Assembly (NCBI RefSeq): GCF_040833995.1
Contig: NZ_CP162137.1
Span: forward strand, 2,032,501 to 2,096,500
Length of the DNA stretch: 64,000 nt
DNA from: Leptospira sp. WS58.C1
GTDB lineage: Bacteria; Spirochaetota; Leptospiria; Leptospirales; Leptospiraceae
Reading direction: 5' to 3'
Every line of letters begins with the position of its first letter. The stretch's first letter is position 1. Made by a program: the position numbers and the translations under genes. Under the pieces are notes generated by a model. That model was not told where the DNA came from, did no database searches, and saw only the letters and a program-made list of their open reading frames with translations. This document shows, in pieces, positions 33,013 through 42,485 of the stretch.

Positions 33013-34707
33013 ATGTTCTACCACGAGCTCAATCCCAAAATCGACTATTCCAGATCCAATCTTAGATGGAATGCCTGGGGTGCAAACGATCAGGACTTCG
33101 GTAGAAAGGCGCAGATGCCAGAAATTCTCAAACTTCTTCAAAGGGAATTCAAGTTAGATTCTATCCGCGAAACACCTTCCGTTTCCTTAGAAGATATAAA
33201 AATTCCGAATAGTAAATTAAGTCCGAATGATATCAAAAACCTAAGCGCAATCGTAGGTAAAAATAATTTTAAAAACGATAGATACGAAAGAGTTTTCCAC
33301 TCTGCCGGCCGTAGCTACTACGACGTTCTCAGACTTCATTTTAATACTCTCAATTCTTTCGTGGATGGAGTGGTCTACCCGAAAAAAGATTCGGAGATCA
33401 TTAAAATTTTAGAATATTGTTCCAAGAATAAGATCACAGTTATTCCTTTCGGCGGAGGATCTTCCGTAGTGGGCGGCGTGGAAGTCCTGAAGGGAAAAGG
33501 ACAAAAAGCTGTAATTTCTTTGGATATGACCGAAATGAAAGAGTTGGTATCCTTCGATCCGATCAGCATGACGGCCACATTCCAAGCCGGGATCTATGGA
33601 CCCAAATTAGAATACGGCCTGAATTTAAAAGGTTATACTTTGGGCCATTTTCCTCAGTCTTTCGAATATTCCACATTGGGTGGATGGGTTGCAGCAAGAA
33701 GTGCGGGACAACAATCCAACCGATATGGAAAAATAGAAGAGATCCTGAGCGCAGTAAAACTGATCAGCCCAAAAGGAACAGTAGAGACCCTAAGAGCGCC
33801 GGCATCTTCTATCGGACCCGATTGGAACCAGATCATAGCAGGTAGTGAAGGCCTTTTAGGGATCATTTCAGAAGTTACTGTCAAGATCCACAAGATCCCT
33901 GAGACTAGAAAATATTTCGGTTTAGTATTTCCGGACCTACTTTCCTCCATCAATTTTATCAGAAAAACAAATCAAGAAGAGATCAAAACTTCTATGATGA
34001 GACTTTCGGATGCGAATGAAACAAGACTCTATGAGTATCTGGGAGAATTAGGAAAGACGAATACACCCATCCGCAAATTCAAAAAATTCCTGCAAAATTC
34101 TTATCTGAGAGCGGCCGGAATAAGAGATAATAAATGTGTGATTTTAGTGGGACTAGACGGATCAAGGCAAGAGGTAGATCTTTCTTTCCGTGGACTTAAA
34201 AAACTCTGGAAAAAAGGCGGAGCGATCTATGCGGGAGAAAAGCTGGGACAAAATTGGATCCATAGCAGATACAATATGCCGTTTTTAAGAAATCATGTCA
34301 TGCAGCACGGAATGGGTGTGGATACGATGGAAACTTCCAGTACGTACGATAAGCTGGAAGATCTGCATAAAGCGGGGATCGAGTCCCTACAAAATTCAAT
34401 CCCCGGTTCGATCGCTATGTGCCATTTATCTCATAGTTATCACGAAGGAGCTTGTTTGTATTATACGATCTTATTTCCGATGGATCCGAAAAAACCGGAA
34501 GATCAATGGCTTAAAATGAAAAGAGCCGTTTCGGATACATTCACTTCTTTTAAAGTCCCGATCAGTCACCATCATGGAGTCGGTTTCGATCATAAAAAAT
34601 GGTACGAATCTAGCTTAGGTAAACCCGGGATTGAAGCCCTAAACGGATTAAAAAAAGTATTGGATCAAAAGGAAATTTTGAACCCTGGGAAATTATTCCA
34701 TTCTTAA
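33013..34707 (+). CDS. FAD-binding oxidase of the alkyl-DHAP synthase (AGPS) type
   Basis: Protein of 564 aa. FAD-binding PP-loop VIPFGGGSSVVGGVE (about residue 145), SAGQQSNRYGKIEE, GSEGLLGIISEVTVKI and C-terminal HHHGVGFDHKKW, DQKEILNPGKLF match the AGPS/GlcD group; the conserved HHGVG loop favours alkyl-dihydroxyacetonephosphate synthase, the enzyme that replaces an acyl chain with a fatty alcohol in ether-lipid synthesis. Cytoplasmic side of the inner membrane. GGAGATAAGACCT precedes ATG. Lactate or glycolate oxidation is the alternative role for the family. Confidence 0.8.
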   Translation: MFYHELNPKIDYSRSNLRWNAWGANDQDFGRKAQMPEILKLLQREFKLDSIRETPSVSLEDIKIPNSKLSPNDIKNLSAIVGKNNFKNDRYERVFHSAGRSYYDVLRLHFNTLNSFVDGVVYPKKDSEIIKILEYCSKNKITVIPFGGGSSVVGGVEVLKGKGQKAVISLDMTEMKELVSFDPISMTATFQAGIYGPKLEYGLNLKGYTLGHFPQSFEYSTLGGWVAARSAGQQSNRYGKIEEILSAVKLISPKGTVETLRAPASSIGPDWNQIIAGSEGLLGIISEVTVKIHKIPETRKYFGLVFPDLLSSINFIRKTNQEEIKTSMMRLSDANETRLYEYLGELGKTNTPIRKFKKFLQNSYLRAAGIRDNKCVILVGLDGSRQEVDLSFRGLKKLWKKGGAIYAGEKLGQNWIHSRYNMPFLRNHVMQHGMGVDTMETSSTYDKLEDLHKAGIESLQNSIPGSIAMCHLSHSYHEGACLYYTILFPMDPKKPEDQWLKMKRAVSDTFTSFKVPISHHHGVGFDHKKWYESSLGKPGIEALNGLKKVLDQKEILNPGKLFHS

Positions 34708-34741
34708 AAATACTTCGATACCGGGACCCAATATCGGACAA

Positions 34742-34761
34742 GCCTGGGAAAAATCCCAGGC
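34742..34761. terminator. Hairpin between convergent genes
   Basis: Perfect 8-bp stem GCCTGGGA/TCCCAGGC with a four-base A loop, in the 62-bp gap between the oxidase and the hydratase. It lacks a clear U-tract on either strand, so a weak or Rho-assisted terminator is more likely than a textbook intrinsic one. Confidence 0.6.
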
Positions 34762-34769
34762 AATTCAGT

Positions 34770-35534
34770 TCAAGTAAAGACTGGGCGTCTTCTTTCTAGA
34801 ATGGATTTCATTCCTTCCTGTCCGTTGGCGCTAGCGATCGCTTGTGCCAAAAGCTCTACATCTCTTTTTTCTAAAGTATCCGCAAGCAAACGTTGGGAAT
34901 CCCTAAGAGCAATTTTCACGCCAACTACGGATTCCATTGCCATGTCTTGGAATTGAGAACACCATTTTCTGGCTTTAGGAATTACTTCTTCCGGAGTGGC
35001 AGATTCTTCGATCAGTCCTACCTCTACAGCCTCATCAGCTTTTAAACCTCTTCCGCTGTACAATAAGTCTCTTGCGGTTTTCATTCCGACTAGATCTTTC
35101 AGAACGGTTCCGGCAGTGGACGGGAAATTGATACCGATCAAAGATTCAGGAAAACCTAATCTTCCTTTTTTTTCCACAAGGATTCTATAATCGGAGAATA
35201 TAGCAATCACCGCTCCCACTCCCATTGAGTGACCGTTCATTGCACAAACCACAGGTTTAGGAGAGAATAAAACTTTTCCGCAGGCACCTAATGCTTCTCG
35301 AAGTACTTCCTTGATCTCTTCCAAGTTTTTACCCACGAAAATTTCCGGATCGAATCCGTTTGAAAAAAACTTATCGTTCCTTCCGGAAAGAATGATGGAT
35401 TTTACGGATCTATCGTTTTCCGCTTGTACCAGGACTTCCCTAAATTTTCGAAAAAATTCCCTGCCTAAAGAATTGGTCTCGTTTGTTTTGATATAAAGTT
35501 CTAAAATATGACCGTTTTTTTCCACGTCCAACAT
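34770..35534 (-). CDS. Enoyl-CoA hydratase/isomerase family protein
   Basis: Start at ATG 35534 (254 aa) with GGAAAG in front; a GTG six bases earlier is possible. CAMNGHSMGVGAVIAIFSDYRIL and GFPESLIGINFPSTAGT correspond to the oxyanion and active-site regions of the crotonase fold; the catalytic Glu expected in this family may be at FPESLIG. Substrate is an acyl-CoA, likely in fatty-acid breakdown or synthesis. Leads a leftward gene group with the lipoprotein and TPR genes. Confidence 0.85.
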   Translation of the reverse strand: MLDVEKNGHILELYIKTNETNSLGREFFRKFREVLVQAENDRSVKSIILSGRNDKFFSNGFDPEIFVGKNLEEIKEVLREALGACGKVLFSPKPVVCAMNGHSMGVGAVIAIFSDYRILVEKKGRLGFPESLIGINFPSTAGTVLKDLVGMKTARDLLYSGRGLKADEAVEVGLIEESATPEEVIPKARKWCSQFQDMAMESVVGVKIALRDSQRLLADTLEKRDVELLAQAIASANGQEGMKSILERRRPVFT

Positions 35535-35551
35535 ATTCACTTTCCTTAATA

Positions 35552-36379
35552 TTAAAATCCGAACAACATTTCGTTCAATTTATCAATGCGAGATACTTTT
35601 TTCATCTTGATCTCGATACGATTTTGATCGGCTCCATCCGCTCTGGAAACGATACGAGTGATCGTTGTTTTAGGAGGAAATTCAACTTGTCCTTGGACAC
35701 TCGTGACTGCTTTTACGTTCTTCCCGCTGGAATCCCATTCCACGGAACGAATACCATTTTCCGCAGTGTAGTAAGTCCATTCTTCTCCCGGTTTTCTGAC
35801 GAGCACAATTCCATCGTTCGGCTGAACGAGCGTCCATTGTGGCTTGAACAATTCCGCATTTCGATTGGATAGAAGATAATAGATCACCGGAAAAGGAACT
35901 ACTGTCTGCTTTCTGGTATTCGGATCGGAAAGTATAATATCGTCCATGGCCTGTTCATGTATCTTATCCACGGAAACCGTTTTGATACGGATCGTTTGCC
36001 CGTCGCTAAACACTTTAGAAACGCTGATCCCGAATAATTGATCGGTCAGTTCTATCTGCATTTTGCCTGACGGCTTATCGTAAAAAATCTTTCCCGCCAA
36101 AGAGAATACGTCCTTCTTAGGAAAAAAATTCTGTATCCTTATATCGAACTCTCCCGTATAAGAAGTATTCGATTCTTCTAATTTACGAAGCGCTTCTAGA
36201 TATTTGGAACCTTCCTTGGATTTTGCGCTCCAAAATTTTATTTTTCCCTTTTGACGAAAATTGATCTCTTCTATATCCGTCGTCACACAGGATTGGAACA
36301 ATAGAATAAAAAAGTAAAGTGATCCGAATACAAAGATCCGGTTTAAATGGTTTGTTCTCAAAACAGTCCTCCCGGCCAT
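35552..36379 (-). CDS. LolA/LolB-like outer-membrane lipoprotein
   Basis: Protein of 275 aa with lipobox LLFQSC near residue 30 and a long signal. The rest is beta-rich, with SLAGKIFYDKPSGKMQIELTDQLFGI typical of the LolA/LolB/DUF4292 barrel; LolB helps lipoproteins into the outer membrane. Start overlaps the stop of the TPR gene (36379-36381), so the two are coupled. Confidence 0.6.
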   Translation of the reverse strand: MAGRTVLRTNHLNRIFVFGSLYFFILLFQSCVTTDIEEINFRQKGKIKFWSAKSKEGSKYLEALRKLEESNTSYTGEFDIRIQNFFPKKDVFSLAGKIFYDKPSGKMQIELTDQLFGISVSKVFSDGQTIRIKTVSVDKIHEQAMDDIILSDPNTRKQTVVPFPVIYYLLSNRNAELFKPQWTLVQPNDGIVLVRKPGEEWTYYTAENGIRSVEWDSSGKNVKAVTSVQGQVEFPPKTTITRIVSRADGADQNRIEIKMKKVSRIDKLNEMLFGF

Positions 36380-38394
36380 TATGATTTATTTGAGACCGGA
36401 TTCGTTCTTAACCTCTCCAATTTTTCCCGAATTCGAAGTTTGTCTTCCTTCTTTTGAAAAAGAGTTTCCGATTTTTCCCAGAATCTTCTGGCATCAGCAA
36501 ATTCTCTTCTTTCATGATGAACATCGCCTAAATGTTCACAGATAGTAGGATCATATTCGTTTTTATCCTGTAAAATTTGAAATGCAAGATTCAAATGTAA
36601 AAGAGCCTCATCCACTCTTCCCTTTTTGTAATAGATCCAGCCTAAACTATCTTGGTAAGCCTCGTTATCGGGAGCAAGCTCCACCGCTTTTCGGATGAGA
36701 TCAAGTGCCTCGTCCAAACGGATTCCCTTTTCGGAATAATGATAACCTAAGTAATTATATGCGATCGGATTTTCAGGATCTAACTCCATAGACTTACGAA
36801 GGTCCGCTTCCATCTCCGGGATCCTTCCTAATTTTTCCAATGCAGAAGCTCTATAAAAATGATACACGGAAGATTTAGGTTCCAATCGGATCGCTTGTTC
36901 GAACGCCCCCCGACTCTCCTCCAATTTATCGGATTGGAATAGTACGATCCCTAAAAGATAGTACGCATAATGATTGTTCGGATCATTTTTGAGAATATTC
37001 TGTATGATCTCTTCCGATTCCTGGACCTTTCCGGGAGGATTTCCTCTTAGCAAAAACGCCAAATGTAATTCGTATTTTTTAGAATCCTCCGGTGAGGGAG
37101 TATATTGGATCGCTTTACGAACCGAAATGATGGATCTAAATACGGAACCGGATTGTTCGTATACGCCCGCTAAAAAGTCGTATTGTTCCGCAAGAATGCG
37201 AGGATCTAGTTTTTCTTCTTCCGTGATCTTGATCGATTCAAGGAGTAAAGTTTCCGCAAGGGTGGTCAATTGGGATTGGAGTGCAATGGAGGCGACTTCT
37301 ACCAATTCTTTAATATATTCCTTTTTATTAATATTTGGATCTCTTTTTTGGATCTCCAAAACCCCGAGGCGTATGGATAATCGTTTGGGAAATTTTTCTT
37401 TTAATGGAAAGAGAATACGTCTAGCATCCGAATATTTGGAATTTAGTACCGAATAAAGCCCGAAAAGGACCCCGTCCTTATTCAACTTTCCTTTCTTTTT
37501 TAGATCCTCGAAATAACCCGCCGCCATGGATCTACTTTCTATAAAGTACATTTCCCCCAACATCAGCTCCACGGAAGAATTTCCTTGGATCTCCTGCAGA
37601 ATTCTTTGCAGTTGTTTTTTTGCTTGAGAAAACTTGCCTAGCTGGTCCAAAATTTTCGCGAGTAAAAATCGGATTTCCCAGTTTTCAGGTCTCATCTCCA
37701 AATAACCGGAAATATAAAAGAGTGCCTTCGTATTTTGGCCTAAAGCAAAATACGTCTTTCCTAGAGATAAATAAACGAATTCGGGATATTTAGGATTGGA
37801 ATCTTTTTGTTTGATCAGATCTCTGAGAGAACTCAAATACAGAACGGATTTTGCATCATTCTTCAAAGCAAGCTCGGCAGAACTCAATAAATAATAGAAA
37901 TCAGGATCTTCCGAAAACTTACTCAGATGAGTTTCTAAATAGGTCGCAGCCTTTTCATATTCTCCGCTATTTAAAAGAATGGTACCTTTCAAAATATAGG
38001 ATTCTCTAAAATATGGGTCTGACTTTTCCGCCAAGTCCAGTTCGGAAACCGCGTCCTTCCACTGTCCTAAATAATAATGCGCCAACGCCTTATTCCAACG
38101 AAACACCGCGGAAACAGGAGATCCTACGGATTCGGAACAACGGATATAATCCTGGAAATTTCGGACAGCTTCTATGATCTCTTCCGTTCTTTCTCTTCCT
38201 TCCGAATTCCTGGCCTTATTCAAACTCTCTAATCCGAGAGAATAATAATAGGCCGGCCACACGGCTCTTGCCCTTCCGGAAGAATCGGTGTCCCTACATA
38301 CGAAAACGGTGTTTGTATTACGGGGAGAAGAAAGTAAGGCACCTGCATCCAGAAGGGATACCAGAAGGATCGGAATAATGCTTGCGTGTTTCAT
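36379..38394 (-). CDS. TPR-repeat protein, periplasmic or envelope-associated
   Basis: Protein of 671 aa with an N-terminal signal-like stretch and at least ten TPR units, the clearest near the C-terminus (YYLLGIVLFQSDKLEESRGAFEQAIRLEP and YNYLGYHYSEKGIRLDEALDLIRKAVELAPDN). Acts as a scaffold; the coupled LolB-like lipoprotein suggests a role in outer-membrane assembly. Family not resolved further. Confidence 0.8.
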   Translation of the reverse strand: MKHASIIPILLVSLLDAGALLSSPRNTNTVFVCRDTDSSGRARAVWPAYYYSLGLESLNKARNSEGRERTEEIIEAVRNFQDYIRCSESVGSPVSAVFRWNKALAHYYLGQWKDAVSELDLAEKSDPYFRESYILKGTILLNSGEYEKAATYLETHLSKFSEDPDFYYLLSSAELALKNDAKSVLYLSSLRDLIKQKDSNPKYPEFVYLSLGKTYFALGQNTKALFYISGYLEMRPENWEIRFLLAKILDQLGKFSQAKKQLQRILQEIQGNSSVELMLGEMYFIESRSMAAGYFEDLKKKGKLNKDGVLFGLYSVLNSKYSDARRILFPLKEKFPKRLSIRLGVLEIQKRDPNINKKEYIKELVEVASIALQSQLTTLAETLLLESIKITEEEKLDPRILAEQYDFLAGVYEQSGSVFRSIISVRKAIQYTPSPEDSKKYELHLAFLLRGNPPGKVQESEEIIQNILKNDPNNHYAYYLLGIVLFQSDKLEESRGAFEQAIRLEPKSSVYHFYRASALEKLGRIPEMEADLRKSMELDPENPIAYNYLGYHYSEKGIRLDEALDLIRKAVELAPDNEAYQDSLGWIYYKKGRVDEALLHLNLAFQILQDKNEYDPTICEHLGDVHHERREFADARRFWEKSETLFQKKEDKLRIREKLERLRTNPVSNKS

Positions 38395-38509
38395 AATCCC
38401 CGGACTTGTATAGGGTTTGGAATCGAAAAAAGCGAAATCTTCACTCTCTCTACTCTCAAGCGAGGGACTCTATTCGTCTAACGAATTTTCCGGAACTTAA
38501 GGAAAGAAA

Positions 38510-39958
38510 TTGTTCAGCATTCTTAAAGAAAAGAAAAAGTTATTCTTAACACTTTTGTTGATTTGGACCCTGGCAGCGATCTATATCTATCCCAGGAGAT
38601 TTCAAATTTTACGTTCCTTCGCACTTTGGTTGGAACCTACCGTCCTAAATCCTTCCCTTTCCGCAAAATTGCAGTCCAAGGGAGACGATCTATTATCTGA
38701 AAAAATTGAATATAGACAAATTGAACATTATCTCCGAACGGACCAACTGTCCAAAGCCTGCGTACGTGCCTATAGAATAGGGAAGGAAGGTACAGGAGAT
38801 ATATTCAGGATCCCAAGTTGGATGGAAGCAAAAAACCAAGGCTGGACCATAGAAAGACTTGCAGATCCTAGTGAGAGCAAATTTTCCACGGGAGAAAAAC
38901 CTGTGGATCCGTACGATTATTGGCAAAAATTCTACAAAATCCCTCTGGAAGCATTAGACTATTATAAAAGAGCCTTAAATTATAATCCTTTCGATGGTTA
39001 TAATTCTCCGTCTGCCCAAGCTTCTCTTGGAAAAAACAAACCTGAAATCGCAGGCAAAAGTCTTTTGGAGAAGATCCGAATTTCCTCTTTTGCGTCTTGT
39101 CGTCCGGAAGAAGCGATACTTGCACATTTCCAAGCCATCCAAAGGATAGAAGAACTCGTATTCGAAAAATTGAAAGAGGCTAAACCGGTTTCCATTCCTT
39201 GGTGGAAACGGATCCTGAATTTTTTCAGTTTCAGTTGTAATAAGGAAGAAGAAGAGAATATAACGGAGGATCTTCCGAAAGAGATCCGTATCTGGAAAAA
39301 GATCGGCGAGTCCCAATCGGACCCGATCGTATTTTCCTCCGATTATCCGGATACGACTACATTAACCGCGAATAAATACAAAACTCTATTATTAAGAACA
39401 TTGGAATTGCTTAGACTTAGAACGGACGAATCCCATCCTTCTCTTTCTCCGGAAGAATCCGTTTCCTTATTTACGAGAGTATTATATTTCTCCTGTTCCA
39501 AAAGAAATATACCGGCGGAAGCAAAGTATTGGGGAGTAAGTGCGATCGCAGCGATCCCTTGCGAGCCAACCGATACGGAAGGAGCCAAAGTATTCTATTC
39601 CAACTTGAACAGAAATGCTCAGCTATTCTATAGATTGGGAGATAGGGATTCCAATTATAGAAAAAAAGCGAAAGATATGTTCGAGTCGGTATATCGCTCT
39701 TCTGCGACGGATTTAGGCGTAAGATTCCAGGCAAAACTTATGAGAGTCCGATGCCTATTGCATGAATCCGATTTCGATACCGCCTTAAAGGAATTGGATG
39801 CCTTGGATACCGAAGTTTATACGGTGGATCCGAACTACAGGAACGATAAATCCGGTTACGAAGAACTGATCGAAGATAAAAAGAAACTATTGCAGTACAC
39901 TCTTCGTCGAAAAGGAAGATACGAAGAAGCAGACGATATTTTCGATGAAAAGAATTAA
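38510..39958 (+). CDS. Membrane-anchored repeat-rich protein, unknown function
   Basis: Protein of 482 aa starting with TTG after AAGGAAAGAA. One N-terminal membrane anchor (KLFLTLLLIWTLAAIYI), then a largely helical body without a recognised domain; KAKDMFESVYRSSATDLGVRFQAKLMRVRCLL near the C-terminus resembles a TPR/SEL1 region. Cys residues are scattered. The cysteine desulfurase gene overlaps its 3' end by 14 bp, so they are cotranscribed. Confidence 0.65.
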   Translation: MFSILKEKKKLFLTLLLIWTLAAIYIYPRRFQILRSFALWLEPTVLNPSLSAKLQSKGDDLLSEKIEYRQIEHYLRTDQLSKACVRAYRIGKEGTGDIFRIPSWMEAKNQGWTIERLADPSESKFSTGEKPVDPYDYWQKFYKIPLEALDYYKRALNYNPFDGYNSPSAQASLGKNKPEIAGKSLLEKIRISSFASCRPEEAILAHFQAIQRIEELVFEKLKEAKPVSIPWWKRILNFFSFSCNKEEEENITEDLPKEIRIWKKIGESQSDPIVFSSDYPDTTTLTANKYKTLLLRTLELLRLRTDESHPSLSPEESVSLFTRVLYFSCSKRNIPAEAKYWGVSAIAAIPCEPTDTEGAKVFYSNLNRNAQLFYRLGDRDSNYRKKAKDMFESVYRSSATDLGVRFQAKLMRVRCLLHESDFDTALKELDALDTEVYTVDPNYRNDKSGYEELIEDKKKLLQYTLRRKGRYEEADDIFDEKN

Positions 39959-41057
39959 ATACTTCGATTATAATGCGACCCATCCTCCTATTCCAGGTTT
40001 ATTAACTAAAGTCTTACAGGAATACGAAGAAGACTTTTTCAACCCTTCCGGGCCTACCCGATTTTCCTTAGCCAGACAGGGCAAGATCGAGGAAGCGAGA
40101 AAAGTTTTAGCAAAACTCACAGGAAAAGATCCGAAAGGATTCGTATTCGTATCTTCCGGAACGGAAGCGGATTATTCCCTCGCATACTTTGCGAAACAAT
40201 TTATCAAAACTACCGCTTATCTTTCTCCTTTCGAACATGCCGCCCTGTATTCTTCTTTTCGAAGTTTAGGAATTCCTTATAAAGTATTAAGCGCCGATAA
40301 ATCCGGACTTGTTTCCCTTTCCGAATTAGAATCTTATCTGAAGGATGAGCCGGGTCCCGTATTTGTACTTCATGCGGGTAATGAAACAGGCGTAATCCAA
40401 CCGATCGAGGAACTTGCGGAAGTTTCCGCTAAATTTGGAATGCCCTTTTATTCGGATCTTATCCAATCCTTCTCTAAAATCCCTGTACCGTTTTCCGTTT
40501 TAAACGGATTTACATTCTCCGGTCATAAAATCGGCGGAGGACTCGGATCTTCCGTTTTATGGTTCGATCCGAAACATCTACCGGAAGGAGGAGTATTCCA
40601 AGGAGGGAATCAGGAGAATGGACATAGGGCCGGCACGGAAAATTCTCCTTCTATTCTAGCTCTGGCAGAAGCGGCCCAGATCCAATTCGCAGAAATGGAG
40701 AATAAGAATAATAGACTGGAATATTACAGAAATAAGATAGAGTCCAAACTCAAAAGTATGGGAGCCGAAATTGTAGCTGAGAATTCCCCCAGGCTTTTTT
40801 CCACAACGTTTGCCCTACTTCCTCTGGACGATCTGGACTTCTTTATGATGGGAATGGAAGAGAAAGGATTCGCACTTTCCACCGGATCTTCCTGCAAGTC
40901 CAGGTCCAGAGAAGCGGCGCCTTCTTTATTGGCAATGGGATATTCGGAGGAAGAAGCTTTGAGAGCGATCCGTATCTCCACCGGTCTATACACAACGGAA
41001 GAAGAAGTCGATTCTCTTCTTATCGCTCTGGAAGAAACGATCCTTTCTATTCGATAA
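39945..41057 (+). CDS. Cysteine desulfurase (class V aminotransferase)
   Basis: Protein of 370 aa of the NifS/IscS type. YNATHPPIPG and SSGTEADYSL near the start; PLP Lys in FTFSGHKIGGGLG; the STGSSCKSRSREAAP loop carries the active-site Cys of the short-loop (group II-like) form. It removes sulfur from Cys for Fe-S clusters, tRNA thiolation or molybdopterin. Overlaps the upstream gene. A nearby user is lipA, but not linked in an operon. Confidence 0.85.
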   Translation: MKRIKYFDYNATHPPIPGLLTKVLQEYEEDFFNPSGPTRFSLARQGKIEEARKVLAKLTGKDPKGFVFVSSGTEADYSLAYFAKQFIKTTAYLSPFEHAALYSSFRSLGIPYKVLSADKSGLVSLSELESYLKDEPGPVFVLHAGNETGVIQPIEELAEVSAKFGMPFYSDLIQSFSKIPVPFSVLNGFTFSGHKIGGGLGSSVLWFDPKHLPEGGVFQGGNQENGHRAGTENSPSILALAEAAQIQFAEMENKNNRLEYYRNKIESKLKSMGAEIVAENSPRLFSTTFALLPLDDLDFFMMGMEEKGFALSTGSSCKSRSREAAPSLLAMGYSEEEALRAIRISTGLYTTEEEVDSLLIALEETILSIR

Positions 41058-41085
41058 GAAAGTAATCTAAATTACATTAAAATAA

Positions 41086-41190
41086 CCTGGAGTGAACTTT
41101 TTGCCTGAGAGCGAAGCCAGGATGGCGAAGCGACCCGGAGGTTTGCACAGGATGTGCAAGCGAAGGGGAAGGCAAAGAGTTTACTCCAGG
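41086..41190. repeat. Long imperfect inverted repeat between convergent genes
   Basis: Arms 41086-41106 and 41170-41190 match at 19 of 21 positions once reversed, and both differences allow G-U pairs in RNA. Inside, TTGCACA-GGA-TGTGCAA (41143-41159) forms a second hairpin. The region separates the cysteine desulfurase and dGTPase ends. It may serve as a strong bidirectional terminator or be a dispersed element. Confidence 0.75.
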
Positions 41191-41214
41191 AATTATAACA
41201 GTTTTTAGGAACGC

Positions 41215-42363
41215 TCACTTCCTTAGACTAGATGCCATTTCTTCCGCGTAACGGTCCGTCATTCCGGCTACATAGTCGCATACACATCTTTCCAGGCCTT
41301 CTTTCTCGATCCTTCTTTTGTACGTTTCCGGAATGGAATCGGGCTGCTTTCTAAAATGAAAGAATAATGTTTCAATAATATCTCTTCCTCGATCGCTTGT
41401 AACTATAACGGAAGGATGTCTATAAAGTGTTTTGTATAGAAAAGATTTTAATTCCCGGACCTTCTCTCCATAAGAAGGTTCGTACGTTGCGATCCTTTTT
41501 CCTTCTTGGTAGGCAGTATTCAGATCGGAACGATCCTGGATTTTCCAATCGGAGATCCTAGATTCAACGGTACTGATCATATTAGAAACCATACTATTGG
41601 TCAATTCTCGGATCACAGTTCGAACGAATACTTTTCCTTCCAGTTTCGGGAATTTACCTTTTACCATTTTGGAGGTTTCCGCCCAAAGAGAAAGTGAGTT
41701 TAGATCTTCCGCTTTTAAATAGCCCATTTCCAAACCGTCATCTATATCATGACTTGTGTATGCGATCTCGTCCGCTACATCCGCACATTGGGCTTCTAAA
41801 CTTGGGCCCTCATCCTTTCTTTCCTTTCCTAAATTGGAACCGCCGTATTCCGCTCCATGTTTCATCATACCTTTTAATGTTTCTTTGGAAAGATTCAAAC
41901 CCGGAAATTCCGGATAACGTGTTTCCAATATGGTGACGATACGAACGGATTGTTTATTATGTTCGAATCCGCCGAATTCTCCCATTAGATCGGAAAGCAT
42001 ATCCTGTCCTGCGTGTCCGAAAGGTGTATGTCCCAGATCGTGAGCGAGTGCTATCGTTTCCGCAAGTAAAGAGTTGAGTCCTAATGCGGAAGCGATCGTT
42101 CTGGATACTCCGGCGACTTCCAAAGTATGAGTGAGACGATTACGATAATTTTCCCCTACCGAATAAACGAAAACTTGGGTCTTATATTGTAGTCTTTTGA
42201 ATGCACTAGAGTGAACGACTCGATCCCTATCTCTTTGAAACGGGATACGGTACGGGTGTTCTTCTTCTTTGTATTCTCTTCCACCGGTTTCGTCGTGTAA
42301 AACTGCATAACCCGCTAATAGAGAATTTTCGGCTTGGATGATTTGGTTTCTGTCTTTTTGCAC
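41215..42363 (-). CDS. dgt: Deoxyguanosinetriphosphate triphosphohydrolase-like protein
   Basis: Protein of 382 aa, GTG start. SSAFKRLQYKTQVFV, NRLTHTLEVAGVSRTI, and AHDLGHTPFGHAGQD supply the HD-domain His/Asp residues; HSQ-type dGTPase C-terminus with YVAGMTDRYA. The enzyme hydrolyses dGTP (or dNTPs in general) and so affects DNA synthesis and phage growth. Cytoplasmic, in a separate transcription unit. Confidence 0.9.
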   Translation of the reverse strand: MQKDRNQIIQAENSLLAGYAVLHDETGGREYKEEEHPYRIPFQRDRDRVVHSSAFKRLQYKTQVFVYSVGENYRNRLTHTLEVAGVSRTIASALGLNSLLAETIALAHDLGHTPFGHAGQDMLSDLMGEFGGFEHNKQSVRIVTILETRYPEFPGLNLSKETLKGMMKHGAEYGGSNLGKERKDEGPSLEAQCADVADEIAYTSHDIDDGLEMGYLKAEDLNSLSLWAETSKMVKGKFPKLEGKVFVRTVIRELTNSMVSNMISTVESRISDWKIQDRSDLNTAYQEGKRIATYEPSYGEKVRELKSFLYKTLYRHPSVIVTSDRGRDIIETLFFHFRKQPDSIPETYKRRIEKEGLERCVCDYVAGMTDRYAEEMASSLRK

Positions 42364-42485
42364 CTGAAACCAATTTGGAACGTAAAAAGACTTAAAAGCA
42401 AGCCAAACAAATCTAGTTTTTCGATTCCCATTTGCCCTGGAAAAGTTTCACTGGTGGAATCTACTCGGAATAGATAGAAGCATTC

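Noticed and set aside
38693..39734. Several minus-strand frames opposite the repeat-rich membrane protein gene
   Set aside because: Overlapping frames of biased composition opposite a continuous coding gene; no ribosome sites.
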